Source: Zantedeschia hybrid cultivar
Taxonomy: Eukaryota > Streptophyta > Magnoliopsida > Alismatales > Araceae
DNA: 64,000 bases
Reading direction: 5' to 3'
NCBI GenBank assembly: GCA_030544215.1
Contig: JARZZO010000004.1
Coordinates: forward strand, 41,963,980 to 42,027,979
Shown here: positions 20,362 through 30,953 of the stretch, piece by piece
Layout of the letters: the number at the start of each line of letters is the position of its first letter
Numbering within the stretch: position 1 is the first letter of the stretch
Translations under genes and position numbers: made by a program
Notes under the pieces: generated by a model
Seen by the model: the letters and a program-made list of their open reading frames with translations, nothing else
Told to the model about the DNA's origin: nothing
Database searches by the model: none

Positions 20362-22549
20362 GACCCGTTGAATAAAGAGAGGAAGAGTCCTCTATTCTCC
20401 ACTGTTGCCCACGGTCAGCCTCAGACTGGCTGCTTGTCAGAATAGGGGCAACTTGGTTTTGGTTTTGATGCTCCGGGAGCGGGTTCTGCACTATGCCCAT
20501 GTTGGGTGGTGGTGCTGCTTGTGCTGGTGGTCTTGCTTGCTGCTGCTGCTGCTGCTGCTGTGGTCTTCTTGCCTTCAGGACTGATATGTACTTTTTCATT
20601 TGTTCCCAGTCTATGCCGCCCTGCTCGTTGAGATGATGAATGTAATCTCTAAACTGGAAGTAGTTGTCAATAGTATGCCCAGGTTGCCTATGGAAATAGC
20701 AATACCTAGACGTGTCGGCATTCTGAGGCCAAACTGCCTTTTCTCTTGTCAAGACTAAGGCATTAGCTGCCATCAGGGCACTGAAAATGTCTGCCAAAGA
20801 TTCTGGGAGGGCTGGGTATTTTGCTCTCTTTGGGCCTGGAGGTCTTTTCTGCTGATTGTAGTCAGTAGGAGGAGGAACATTATGGTACGCCGGCGGTGCG
20901 CGCGGCTGATACTGTTGTTGCTGCTGGTACTGCTGTTGTTGTGGCTGTTGGTACTGCAATTACTGTTGCGGCGGCTGCTGTGGCTGTTGCTGGTTCGGCT
21001 GCTGGGGCTGCTGATATTAGGGCTGCTGATACTGAGGGTTCGGCTGCTGCCTATACCCCTGCTGGTTCGGCTGCGGTGGCCTCTGGTACTGTTGCTGACT
21101 CCTCACGAACTGGGGCGAATTGTTGTTCATGCTACTGACTTGCTCATGAGAGAGCGTGCCCTCAGTAGTTGGACCTGTGCTGGGAGCATTTGGCACTGCA
21201 GGCTTCCGAGGTGGAGGCTTGCTAGGTCTGTGAGGATTAAAGACGCTAGAAAACGTAGCGTCCTTGAAGGCGTTCTGACAGTACCGTGCTCTTTCATAGA
21301 GCTCTGCCATGTTGGTCAGATTGTTCAGGTAGAGGACTAGTTTGAACTGAGGCGTGGCATTGGAAATCAACATCTTCACTTGCTCCGACTCGGACAAGTG
21401 ATCTTTCACTTTCTCGGCCAAGCCTCGCCATCTGTCAGCAAAACTGACGAACTCTTCATCAGGTTTCATCTTTTCTGCTATTCGGTCAGTGATGGACAGG
21501 GAGGGGGCAACTCTGTCTTGGTATCGTTGAATGAATTTTCGGGAGACGATACTATAGTCCTCTACTTCGGAGGGTTCTAAAGAAAAGAACCACTCGAGGG
21601 CTGGCCCCTCTAAAGATCTCCTGAACAAAAAGGCCAACGACCTCTTGTCGTTCTGCCAGAAGGATGATTCGTACATGAACTCCTTCAAGTGTGTGAAGGG
21701 GTTACCAGTACCGTTGTACTTCCGGTACACTGGCATCTCGGAGGGTGGCAGGTGGAACACTGGCAGACTCGGTAAGTTGATTTCTGGTGCAGCTTTGACC
21801 CCCATCATCTTCTGGAGGTTGTTGAATTGTTCATCCATGCGCTCTATCTTGGCCAGCAACGCTTGCGTTGTCAGATCTGCCTGGGGAGGAGGAGGAGGTG
21901 GAGGTACTTGATAGGCCTGTTGCCTAAAGTACGTTGGACAAGGAGGACAGTAGAGAGGAGGTCCGGCAGAGCTTCCGCCATGCCCGAGGGCATTTTGATA
22001 AGCGGGCGTCAGCGGTCTAGCCGGTTGCCTAGAAGATGAAAGTTGCGGCCCAGCTGGCCGAGAAGTGATATGGAGGCCCTCTATGGCCTGATGAATGTAA
22101 GGAGGATGAAGAGGAGGTTGTTGAGGGATAACAGGGGGAGCCACAGGGTTCGGCTCAGCAGGCTGCGTGGGTGCCTTCCCCTTCAGAATAGGCTGGATCG
22201 CCTCAAATTGCTGAGGGTCCAGACGGGAGGCAAGAACTCCCAAAGCGTTGACAAGATCCGAAGGATCAGAGGACGAGGGATCATTCTGATTCATGTCTCC
22301 CTCGAGAATGGGATTGGGAATCGCATACTCATGCAGGGGAGGATCAGAATATTGATTATGAGGATGAAAGAGAGGGGTCCGGACATTCCCATCTTGTCGA
22401 AACGGAATGGGGACAGAATTACGGGAGGCATCAGCATCTCTCCCGTTCTCATAATTGTAATCGGAATCACGAGGGGCATTAGTATCTCCCTCGTAGTTAA
22501 TCATAGTGTCTGGAGCCACACTCAAATCCCTGCCCGATCGGAGCAGCAT
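19994..22549 (-). pseudogene. gag: E2 gag, with two TAA stops in the Gln-rich part
   Basis: The frame starts MLLRSGRDLSVAPDTMINYE at 22549. The capsid-like retrotransposon gag domain lies at about residues 275-425 (VYRKYNGTGNPFTHLKEFMY, LEGPALEWFFSLEP, FVSFADRWRGLAEKVKDHL). A Gln/Pro-rich region follows, broken by TAA at 21017-21019 and 20960-20962. Next comes a zinc-knuckle-like segment, YCYFHRQPGHTIDNYFQFRD, in which the usual second Cys is Tyr, then a poly-Gln run (near 20550). Gag forms the particle that packages element RNA. The frame equals that of protease and pol. The two stops make full-length Gag unlikely unless read through. Confidence 0.85.
20526..20562. repeat. CTG/CAG microsatellite in E2 gag
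   Basis: A run of CTG triplets on the plus strand encodes a Gln tract on the minus strand. A second, less pure Gln-rich stretch spans about 20905-21075. Confidence 0.8.
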
Positions 22550-23577
22550 GATGTTAGATTTTTTTCAATGATTGGCAAACAAGTTGTACAGAGATTTAAA
22601 CAAACAAGTGGATGTTTAGCGTGATTTTAAGATTCCTTGTTGAGTTATTTGGATTTAATTAAACCACAAATTCGCTCAAGGGATGGGATCCTAGTTTCAG
22701 TTCAATATCCACCGTTATTTTCTATGGCTTTCTCTCACAACGTTTATGGAATCTAACCGGGACTTCAACTGGTACAACCAGCCTGATGATCAAGGAGGAG
22801 TACCTTGATTTTTGGGACTTACGGAGGCCTCAACGCCAACTTCTCTAGTATGATCAAGGGACCGACCCAATCAGAGAGAGTTGATGACGTCAAGTAGAGT
22901 GTTCCTAAGAAAATGAGGGTATTAGCCTTAATGCGTATGACCTGTAGCCTGGATGGCCTCTAATGCTTAATACATAATGGGTAATTAGCACACAGGTCAC
23001 AAAAATATGAGAAATGAAGAAGAACTAAGAAACTGCCTGAATCGCGTCGATAGTGGTCGACGCCTTTCAAACAGAGCCTTAATTTTTCGCAGAAGCTCAG
23101 ATTGCAGACAGTAGAGAAATGAGACTGAAAGGCGTCTGGGTTAAGCGACGCAGTTTGAAATGCATCGCTGTTCCTTGATGCGTTTCAAGTCGCAGAAGCA
23201 GTTTCCAGGAGGAATTTCTGGGTTGATTCCTCCTTAAACAGGATAAAAACAGTAAATAATCAGTTCATGCAAGATTTTTTTTAGTTTCAGGTTTTAACAA
23301 GATGATTTTGTCAACTAAACAACTAAGATATCACTCAATCACACAACATTTTATCACAAAAACAACTTTTCAACTAATCAATGGAGAGGGCAAGATCTTG
23401 CCACTGGGGTGTGCACGTGGTGCACGTAGGAAATTAACTAAACTAAAAACACTCACCAATTGGTGAGGACGTGTCGAGAGACACAAGTGGTGCACTGTGG
23501 GTGCCCGATTGATGATAGCAAGAACAAAATAATTAAAAGATGGCGAGACCAAGTCCCACCGTGATCGCCAAAAAAGC
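22550..23577. other. E2 5' leader, with three 34-bp inverted motifs and the primer-binding site
   Basis: This is the non-coding leader on the minus strand. Motifs lie at 23037-23070, 23125-23158 and 23154-23189, the last two chained. No gene is supported. Confidence 0.75.
23553..23570 (-). promoter_or_regulatory. E2 primer-binding site, arginine-tRNA-like
   Basis: On the minus strand, TGGCGATCACGGTGGGAC starts 7 nt inside the 5' LTR. It resembles, with a few mismatches, the complement of a plant arginine tRNA 3' end (recalled, not searched). The identical 18 nt follow the E3 5' LTR at 45402-45419, which supports the assignment. Confidence 0.75.
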
Positions 23578-24889
23578 TGTGAGTGCTTAAAATGAGTGTG
23601 TGATTATCATGAAAAATCTATGTTGTTTAAGTGCAAAATAAACCTATTAAAAGGAAAACTAAGTGAAGTGATCGCCAGAAACTTTTGACTTAAAAGTTCC
23701 AAAAGAAGGTTTTGATCGCCTACCTGTTTAAACGCGGAAGATGTTAAGCTCTTGATTCCCCTCCTTCAGCCGCATGAAGAAAGAGAGCCCTTCCTTTTCT
23801 TTTGTTCTTGTTGGTGAGTTTGAAGTTGAGGATCGTCCAAAGTTCTTGATTTGCTTGTTTATTTCCTCCCCTTTTGATTCTCCTTCGTTCCTTGCAAGAA
23901 ATATAGAAAGAGAAATAAAGAAATGATGATGAGAACTTAAACAAAGGTAGTATCCATTCTAATCATAGTTTTAAACATGCAACTAAATATAGAACTTACT
24001 TGTTGGGATGGCTTTTGAAACCCCTTAATCAAATGGGTTTTGAAAAGAATGCTAGTGTTGTGTGTTGCATGGAGTGATGATGAAGAATGCAAGATTAATG
24101 AAGATGTAAAATGAAGAAACGAATTGAAAAACTTATGCCGAATTGATGAAGCCTTGAATTAGATGAAGAATGGACGCCGACTTCTGGAAACAGCAGCGCT
24201 TCGGCGTTTGGACGTCATTGCTTCGATCTTCAATCACTAATTCTGATTCTAACTTCTCTCTCTCTTTTTTTTTTTTTTTAACTTTCAAGATGCAAGGTAT
24301 TTATAGACTTTTTCTGCGTCCGTGGATTTACATGGAAAAACTTGGGATTTATCCATCTTAACCAACAGATAAATACAGATTAATTCATCTTTATCTGTAA
24401 TTATCTAAAATGCGTCTACATGTATAGACGTCTTTTAGATTAATTAAGATAATGATAAACATCCGGAAAAACTTATCTTTATCTGTATTAGCTAAAACGC
24501 GTCTACATGTGTAGACGTCTTTTAGACTAATTAAGATAAGGATAAACATCCGGAAGAGAATTAGAAATAGCTTAGGAAACCTAAAAAGCGTCGTATCTGA
24601 CAGACGCCTTTTAGCTAATTAATCAACTGATTAAAATTCAAATTTAAACGTCAAAATAAGAATAAACTCTAAATGGCGTCCACACATGTAGACGTCTTTT
24701 AGACTTGTTCATATTTTAATTGAAATTTGAGTTAAAATCAATTTAATTGATTAACTTAAACATGTCTGTCTGACCCAACACTCAAAAAGATCAATAAAAA
24801 TTAATCAATGATTAATATTAGACCATTCTGAGGCATTATTATATGATATGAAATTTACTCGAAATGATGTCAAAATTAGCGTGTCTACA
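23578..24889 (-). repeat. E2 5' LTR
   Basis: This is the partner of 5299-6606, with scattered single-base differences only. It has a minus-strand TATAAATA at 24298-24305 and four 34-bp motifs at 24405-24438, 24492-24525, 24581-24614 and 24669-24702, matching those of the other LTR one for one. The target duplication GCAGA follows at 24890-24894. Confidence 0.92.
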
Positions 24890-24894
24890 GCAGA

Positions 24895-25075
24895 GCAGAG
24901 GAATCCACTATCCCCCGCTCTAACAAGGCGCTATCAATTTACTTCATCCTACGGAACATAGGGACCTCAAGGTAATGCTCCTAGCGATCACACTCTAATC
25001 TCCTCACTACATCGCCCCCCCTGTTGTACGACGGACGGAGGCTCCCGCAGGAAGGGAACATCCTAGGCGTCCACA
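24895..25075 (+). repeat. Right piece of the split solo LTR
   Basis: It continues the sequence cut at 5298 (AGGTAATGCTCCTAGCGATC matches the E3 LTRs near 45265 and 53475) and ends GGCGTCCACA before the GATAG duplication. Confidence 0.85.
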
Positions 25076-25080
25076 GATAG

Positions 25081-26040
25081 CCCTTAGAGCTTCCATTGGT
25101 AGAAGGCACTTTAGTAGGGGCTAGGAGAAAGATCGTCGATATAGGAAATCACCTATCATGGTGAATCGTTGGGCCCAGTTCCTGATGCTCCTCTCCTCTA
25201 TCTTGTCTTCTGGCAATTTGCCTTGTGTCAGGAATATGTTATCGGCTCTATTCAGGATGCGGTCCTCCTGATAACTTGCACGACCTCTTTCTGAATGCTT
25301 GGCTGTTTGAGCTCTTCGATGAGTGCTGACCTAGCCTTACTGTCATCCTCTCTCGGTCTTTGGATTACCTAGGAGTATTAAACCCTTCAATCTGGCTTTG
25401 GACCTCTTGCAGATACCGACTCATGCTTGGATCTCGGGCCTCGAAATTCCTATAGATCTGGCTGGCCACCAACTAGGAGTCGGTGAAGATTTTCATTCTG
25501 GTGGCCCCTATGCTCCGAGCCATATGAATGCCGAATAGGAGAGCTTCATACTTGGCAACGTTATTGGACGCAGGAAATTTGAAACGTAGGGGGTAGTGTA
25601 GCTTGATCCCTTCTGGGGATGTCAAGACTAGCCCCGTGCTGCTTCCTAAAGCATAGTAGGATCCGTCGACGTACAACTCCCAAATGGGACCGAGATCAGC
25701 GTCGCTCGCTTCCTGTGCTGGGATGGTGCACTCGGCCACGAAGTCGGCAAGCACTTGTGCTTTTATGCTGGTTCTCAACTTGTAGGTGATATCGAACTCT
25801 CCTAGCTCGATTACCCACTTGACCATGCGTCCCGATGCTTCAAGATTTTGCAAGATCCTTCCCAACGGCCGACTTGTGTAGACAATGATGGGGTGAGCCT
25901 GAAAGTATGGGCGCAACCACTTGGCCGAATGTATTAAGGCAAGGATGAACTTCTCGACAGTAGGATATCTCAACTCGGGACCTTGTAAGACTTTACTGGT
26001 GTAATAGGCTAGTCTCTGTATTCCGTCATCCCTCTTCTAG
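25081..26040 (-). pseudogene. E1 RNase H and integrase N-terminus
   Basis: On the minus strand, 25973-25473 is open and reads as the end of one RNase H region (KFILALIHSAKWLRPYFQAH, FADFVAEC-like) and the second RNase H (LYVDGSYYALGSSTGLVLTS, then SNNVAKYEALLFGIHMARSI, then MKIFTDS). From 25472 to 25081 the frame is broken but still resembles the integrase N-terminal segment (AQRFTMIGDFLYRRSFS), and it meets the piece at 4234 across the inserted solo LTR. Stops include one right after the third RNase H catalytic Asp. Confidence 0.8.
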
Positions 26041-27145
26041 CATTGAGCTTAGTGAGTGAGGAGTGACCGAAATATATAGGAACAAGGGCTCTCCCAACGA
26101 TCGGCATGGACAAGATTGGTGGTGAGGCCATGTAATGCTTTAACTCTTGAAATGCATCCTCGCATTCCCGAGTCCATTAGATCCTGCCCTTATTCCCTGC
26201 TTGTTTCTATATGCCCCATAGTACTTTGAAGAAAGGCATACATCTCTTTGCCGCCCTTGACAGAAACCGACTAAGGGCTGCTACTCTCCCAATTAAGCAT
26301 TAGACATCCCGGATCTTGTCGGGACGCTACATATCCTGAATGGCCTTGAGCTTTTCCGGATTGGCCTCGATTCTTCTATGGATGACCAAGAATCCCAAGA
26401 ACTTTCCAGACTTGATATCGAACGTACATTTGGAGGGGTTTAGTTTCATATTGTACCTCCTTAACGTGTCGAAGATCTATGCTAAGTCCGATAGGTGGTT
26501 GGAGGCCTTTGGGCTCTTCACCAGCATGTCGTCGATGTAGACTTCCATGTTCCTTCCGAGTTGAGAGTCGAACATGGAGTTCACCAAGCGCTGGTATGTC
26601 GCTCTAGCATTCTTAAGACTGAACAACATCCGGGTGTAGCAGTAGATGCCCAGGTCAGTGATGAAAGTCATTTTTTCCTCATCGGATGGGTTCATCCTGA
26701 TTTGATGGTACCCTGAGTACGCATCTAGGAAACTCAGCATTTCATTTCCCGACGTCGAGTTGATCAACTGATCGATATTAGGCAGTGGGTAGTAGTCTTT
26801 TGGGGTGGCCTTGTTTATGTCAGTGAAGTCAACAAACATGCGCCACTTCCTTGTGGCCTTTCTAACAAGGACCACATTAGCGAGCCATTGAGGGTATTGG
26901 ACAGGTCTGAGTAGATTGGTCTTCAGCCCCTTGGTGACTTGCTCTCGGACTGCCTCCTATCTCTCGAGCGCACATCTCCTCCTTCACGCTGGACAGGCTT
27001 CCTGTCTGGTAGCAGGTTGACGTGACATGCTGCCACCTCGATAGGAATACCTGGGAGATCCTCATCGGACCAGGCAAAGATGTCATGGTACTAAGACAAA
27101 AACGTTCGATATTCCTCTATTTGTGGTGCTGATAGAATTGAACCA
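26041..27145 (-). pseudogene. E1 reverse transcriptase
   Basis: The best-preserved part is 26875-26477 (KWRMFVDFTDINKATPKDYY, FLDAYSGYHQIRMNPSDEEK, LKNARATYQRLVNSMFD, EVYIDDMLVKSPKASNHL), with catalytic Y-I-D-D. Upstream to 27145 are broken traces of the RT start (IEEYRTFLS, HDIFAWSDEDLPGIPIEVAA), a pattern typical of Tat elements. Downstream to 26041 are frame-shifted remains of the thumb and connection. The Tekay element inserted at 27141-27145 separates this from E1 protease. Confidence 0.85.
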
Positions 27146-29198
27146 TGTAAGGACTGAGGTTTTGGATCCGGTTATCTGTTTGGTTTCGGTGTCGGACCCC
27201 TTGGTTTTGAACGGCGGACGCCATTTAGGAGCTTTGCAGGGGTACGGCGTGGGCGGGCATGGGGGCACGTGTGTACGGCCCCAGTCTGATCGTCTAAATG
27301 GCGTCAGCCATGGGAGACGCCATTTAGAGATCTACTAGTGTACGACCCGCGTCCTGTCATCTGAACGATGTCTTCCTAGAATGACGCGATTTAGGTAAGT
27401 TTCGGTTGATGCTCCGAAACCCTCCCTCTTTTCCCTCATTCTCTCAATTTCTCTCTCTCCCCTCCCCCTCCTCTCCGAACGCTCTGTTTCCCCTCCCCTC
27501 CTCCTTCCCTTCCTCTCCCCATTCCTCCTCTCCCTCCACTCCATCAACCCCCTAACTTCCACCACTACCACCACCATCTCCTACGCGGCGCATTTCTCTT
27601 CGGACGGCAGCCGACGTCCCGGTGGAGTGACGGCGTCCACAGCGATACTAGCAACGACTTGTGGCGTGGCGGTTTGGCGGCTAGGAGCAAGGAGGAGTTC
27701 AAGTAACCGGTAGGGTGACGATCCTCGTTGTGTTTTGTTTAAAACCATGTTTTTCTCACTTTGAAGCATGCGATGTGTGTGGATACTTTTGGGTAGAAAA
27801 GCATGTTTTAGGGGGGTTTTAATGAAATTAGACATTTTGTTTTTTCGAGAAGTAGATCGGATTGCTAGGCCTCTCCCCTTATCTTCTTTTGTATTTTTCC
27901 TGGGTATTTTAGAGGAGAAGAGGGACCCTTCAGTGTGGCTTGGTTTAGGGCGTAAAACACGCCTACTCAGGCTGACGCTATTTGAGATAGGCATCGACCT
28001 GAGTCGACGCCATTTACGGCCTGTTTCTTTCGGTTGCCGAGGCTAATGTGGGATAGAGAGCTAAATAGCGTCGGCCATGGGCGACGCCATTCAGGCCAGT
28101 ATCCCTGGTCCCAGTTACTCTGCGAAATTTGAACCAGTTTAAGGGTCTTGAATGACATTGGCCACGGCCGACGCGATTCAAGACAGAACCCCATTAATTC
28201 ATGCAATTAACATGTGTTTACATTGTTAGATAGTCTGGTTAAATGCATTCTTGAAAACGTACTTCGAGGAAGAGGACTTCTACGTGATCGGATCACACTG
28301 TGTTGCGTTTTGTGCGATTGTGGACCTAGAGTGATAGTTGTTAGCGCTTAGGCACCCTGTGTCGGTGTGGGAGTAATACAACGCCGGTGTGGGAGTGGTG
28401 GGGTGATGCCTAGAGAGAGGGTTACCTGGTGTACCCCGGGGTATAGCTAGTACCGGTGTGGGAGTGGTACACTCGGAGTGTCACTCATAGTTGGGGTAAG
28501 CAGAACCACCTAGAGCTAGACAGGCCGGAGTAGCTAACGCACTATCTGAGGGGTTGTTGTTTGGTCCCAATAGGTCGGTGTTTTCCGCATTCGGCTGCAT
28601 GGTTTGTGTGTGTTTAGCCAAGACGCTGATTGTGGACTCTACGTTGGAGTGGTTTCTGAGTTATGCATGTTGCATTTATAAATGCATGTGTTTTATATCA
28701 TAATTTGGGAATCTTTGGAAGTTGTGTTTACTGCTTTATTTATTTAAATTGCCTATATTCGTGTTATTGCACTTGAGGGTGCATGAGTGGGTGGTGAGGA
28801 TCGAAGGATCCCTATTGAGTCCATTGCGATGAGACTCACCCCTGCGGTTTTCAAGTGAGGGTTCCAGGCAGGCGTAGCGTGGAGGGTTTCGTCTCGGGTT
28901 GCGCGGCAGCAACCATTGTTCTGGGGTATACCCCAATGTAGTTGTTATTTCCTTTTCAGGCCTGTACACTTAATTATTTCTTTTTAGTTGGAATATGTAA
29001 TTATTTGCTGAGTCGAGTCGAATTGTAATAATTGTTAATTACTGTACTTCCTTTACAATTCGATGTGATGTAGAGTGTTTAGCTTAGTTTATCATTTATT
29101 TCTCAGACTTATCGAGATCCTGATTTGGCTCTAGTTTTTAATAATTCGGTACCCATTTAGTAATCGGATCTCCGATTATAGGGTGGCGAGTCGTTACA
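27146..29198 (+). repeat. Tekay 5' LTR with six 34-bp inverted motifs
   Basis: Motifs are at 27294-27327, 27361-27394, 27953-27986, 27981-28018 (chained to the previous one), 28061-28094 and 28147-28182. Compared with the 3' LTR it lacks a stretch after about 27210 that in the other LTR holds a further motif (36184-36217). A pyrimidine-rich CT tract lies near 27420-27550. Confidence 0.92.
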
Positions 29199-29200
29199 GT

Positions 29201-29212
29201 TGGTATCAGAGC
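29201..29212 (+). promoter_or_regulatory. Tekay primer-binding site, initiator methionine tRNA
   Basis: TGGTATCAGAGC, 2 nt after the 5' LTR, is the standard site complementary to the 3' end of initiator methionine tRNA in many plant LTR retrotransposons. Confidence 0.95.
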
Positions 29213-29356
29213 ATTTGGTCTGGCAAATAGATGAATAACTAGGTTAAATACTGTAAATTTCAGCAAATAAATACATTATCCCGTACAGGCACGGCGGTAG
29301 TGTAGGTTTTGGGTTCTAATTAGAAATTTTCGATTCTTGTAACTGTAGGTGATTAG

Positions 29357-30909
29357 ATGGCTCATAGGAAGAGAGTGCCAGTTATTAGAGAGCAGAGAGA
29401 TAGGTTCCTAGTGGGTTTGAGGCTGGTAGGCCGAATATAGAGCGTTTTATAGAGGCTGTGATGGACACGATGATTAGATATCAGACTCGAGACCCTAGTG
29501 AGAGTTCTAGTACTTAGGGAGGGCCTACAACTGCTCTGGAGAGATTCCTGAAACTGAAGCCGCCTCATTTTACCGGTCGTCCCAATCATGATGAGGTCAT
29601 TCATTAGCTGAAAGAGTTAGAGAAGACTTTCGATACCATGGGCTGTGCGGCAGTTGAGAGAATTCCGTTGGCTACCTTCATGTTGAAGGATGATGCCTAT
29701 GACTGGTGGACTACTTTGAAAAGCTTGTCTTATGCAGATAGGAATCTCAGGGAGATTCCATGGGAAACATTTGTGAAGGAGTTTAATGGGCAGTACTTTC
29801 CTAGGCATGTCCAGAAAGCCAAGGAGAGGGAGTTTATGGAGTTGACCCAGAAGAGCATGACAGTGCTCGAGTACCAGATGAAATTTATTTCGCTTGGGAG
29901 GTTTGTGCCCTTCATTTCAGGGGACGATGAGCGTCGGGCTCAGAGGTTCGTAGATGGATTGAGATCCAACTTGAGGAATTTTGTGGCGTCCCATTGTTGT
30001 ACGGACTTGGCATCGACGGTTAAGTGTGCCGCAGCAGTAGAGGCAGAGCACGATCAGTCGGCTCGGGAGAGGGGACTGGCTACTCAGGGGCCAGCTTACG
30101 GCAAGGGGAAGACAACAGTAGTGGCAGTACCTTTGTCTGGATCAAGATCGTCTTCACTCGGCTCCAGATTCAGGAGGTTCTTTCGAGGCGGTGGCAACAA
30201 CAGCGATAGTAGTGGTTGTAGCAGACCCACGCAGACCCAGCAGAGTCAGTCGGTGTTCAGCGGTCAGTAGGAGGCAACTCAGAGACTTCCAACAGCTTGT
30301 CGTCATTGTGGTGGTACTCACATTGGAACTCAGTGTCCCGCATTTTTTGGGAGGTGTTAAACTTGTGGCCAGCAGGGCCATTTGGCGAGGTATTGCCCGC
30401 AGAGGCATGGGCAGGGGCAGGGACCGGGAGATCAGAAGAAGCCGAGGACCCAGGAGAGAGTTCTCGCTATCACCAGGAAGGAGCCCCGTGCGTCCAACTT
30501 GGTGGAAGATACACTTTCTGTACTTGGGAACTCCGCGCATGTGTTGATTGATTCGGGTGCTTCGCATTCCTTTATTTCTGAGCAATTCATAGATATTCTT
30601 TCTGCACCCATTGATGAGTTATTTGATGGATTGATGGTTAAGGTTCCTTCTGGGGATTTCATGTTGACTTATAACTGTATACGTGAGGTTCCCTTGACCA
30701 TTGAGGGTCATCAGTTACCTGCCCAGTTAGTTGTGCTTAGCATTCGTGACTTTGATGTCATCTTGGGCATTGACTGGTTAGAAGCTTATTATGCTAAGGT
30801 GGACTGCCACAGGAAGAGGATGCGCTTCTCCATCCCAGGCATCCTTTTCTACTTCCGAGGTATTAGGCTATGTTCTTATGGTATTCTTATTTCTGCTTTT
30901 AAGGCCTAG
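29357..30909 (+). pseudogene. Tekay gag and protease
   Basis: From ATG 29357 (MAHRKRVPVIREQRDRF) the frame shifts near 29400, then runs in one frame to 30909 with TAG codons near 29515, 29605 and 30268 and a TAA near 30358. The gag domain is clear (FLKLKPPHFTGRP, FMLKDDAYDWWTTLKSL, FNGQYFPRHVQKAKEREFM). A zinc knuckle follows (TCGQQGHLARYCPQ), with a stop between its first two Cys. The protease has LIDSGASHSFISEQF (catalytic D-S-G) and DVILGIDWLEAY. The linker to RT is cut at 30949-30953 by the inverted solo LTR. Gag builds the particle and the protease matures it; this copy cannot make either whole. Confidence 0.88.
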
Positions 30910-30953
30910 AGGTTACTAGTTGGTGGATGTGAGGCTTTCCTCGCTTCAGTAGT

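Larger units (their letters stand above)
5299..24889 (-). mobile_element. E2: 19.6-kb Ogre/Tat-like LTR retrotransposon with two antisense cargo genes
   Basis: The LTRs at 5299-6606 and 23578-24889 (1308 and 1312 bp) begin TG and end CA in plus orientation and are flanked by an exact 5-bp duplication, GCAGA (5294-5298 and 24890-24894). Genes gag, protease and pol lie on the minus strand, so the right LTR is the 5' LTR. A primer-binding site resembling the complement of an arginine tRNA lies 7 nt inside it. The large size, a G-patch after protease, two RNase H domains and the long non-coding 3' part fit the Ogre/Tat branch. The LTRs differ only at scattered bases by eye, so insertion is recent compared with E1. 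Between pol and the 3' LTR are two plus-strand genes and many copies of a 34-bp inverted motif. Confidence 0.9.
4235..25075 (+). mobile_element. E3-family solo LTR, split by E2
   Basis: The left piece (4235-5298) starts TGTAGACATCTG, and the right piece (24895-25075) ends GGCGTCCACA. The outer flanks carry an exact 5-bp duplication, GATAG (4230-4234 and 25076-25080). The sequence aligns along its length to the LTRs at 43804-45395 and 51982-53605, including the hairpin array, TATA box, and the conserved stretch GTGGCCATAACATATGGTCA. No internal region is present, so it is a solo LTR formed by LTR-LTR recombination. It landed in the integrase of E1, and E2 later landed in it. Without E2 it is about 1.25 kb. 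Confidence 0.9.
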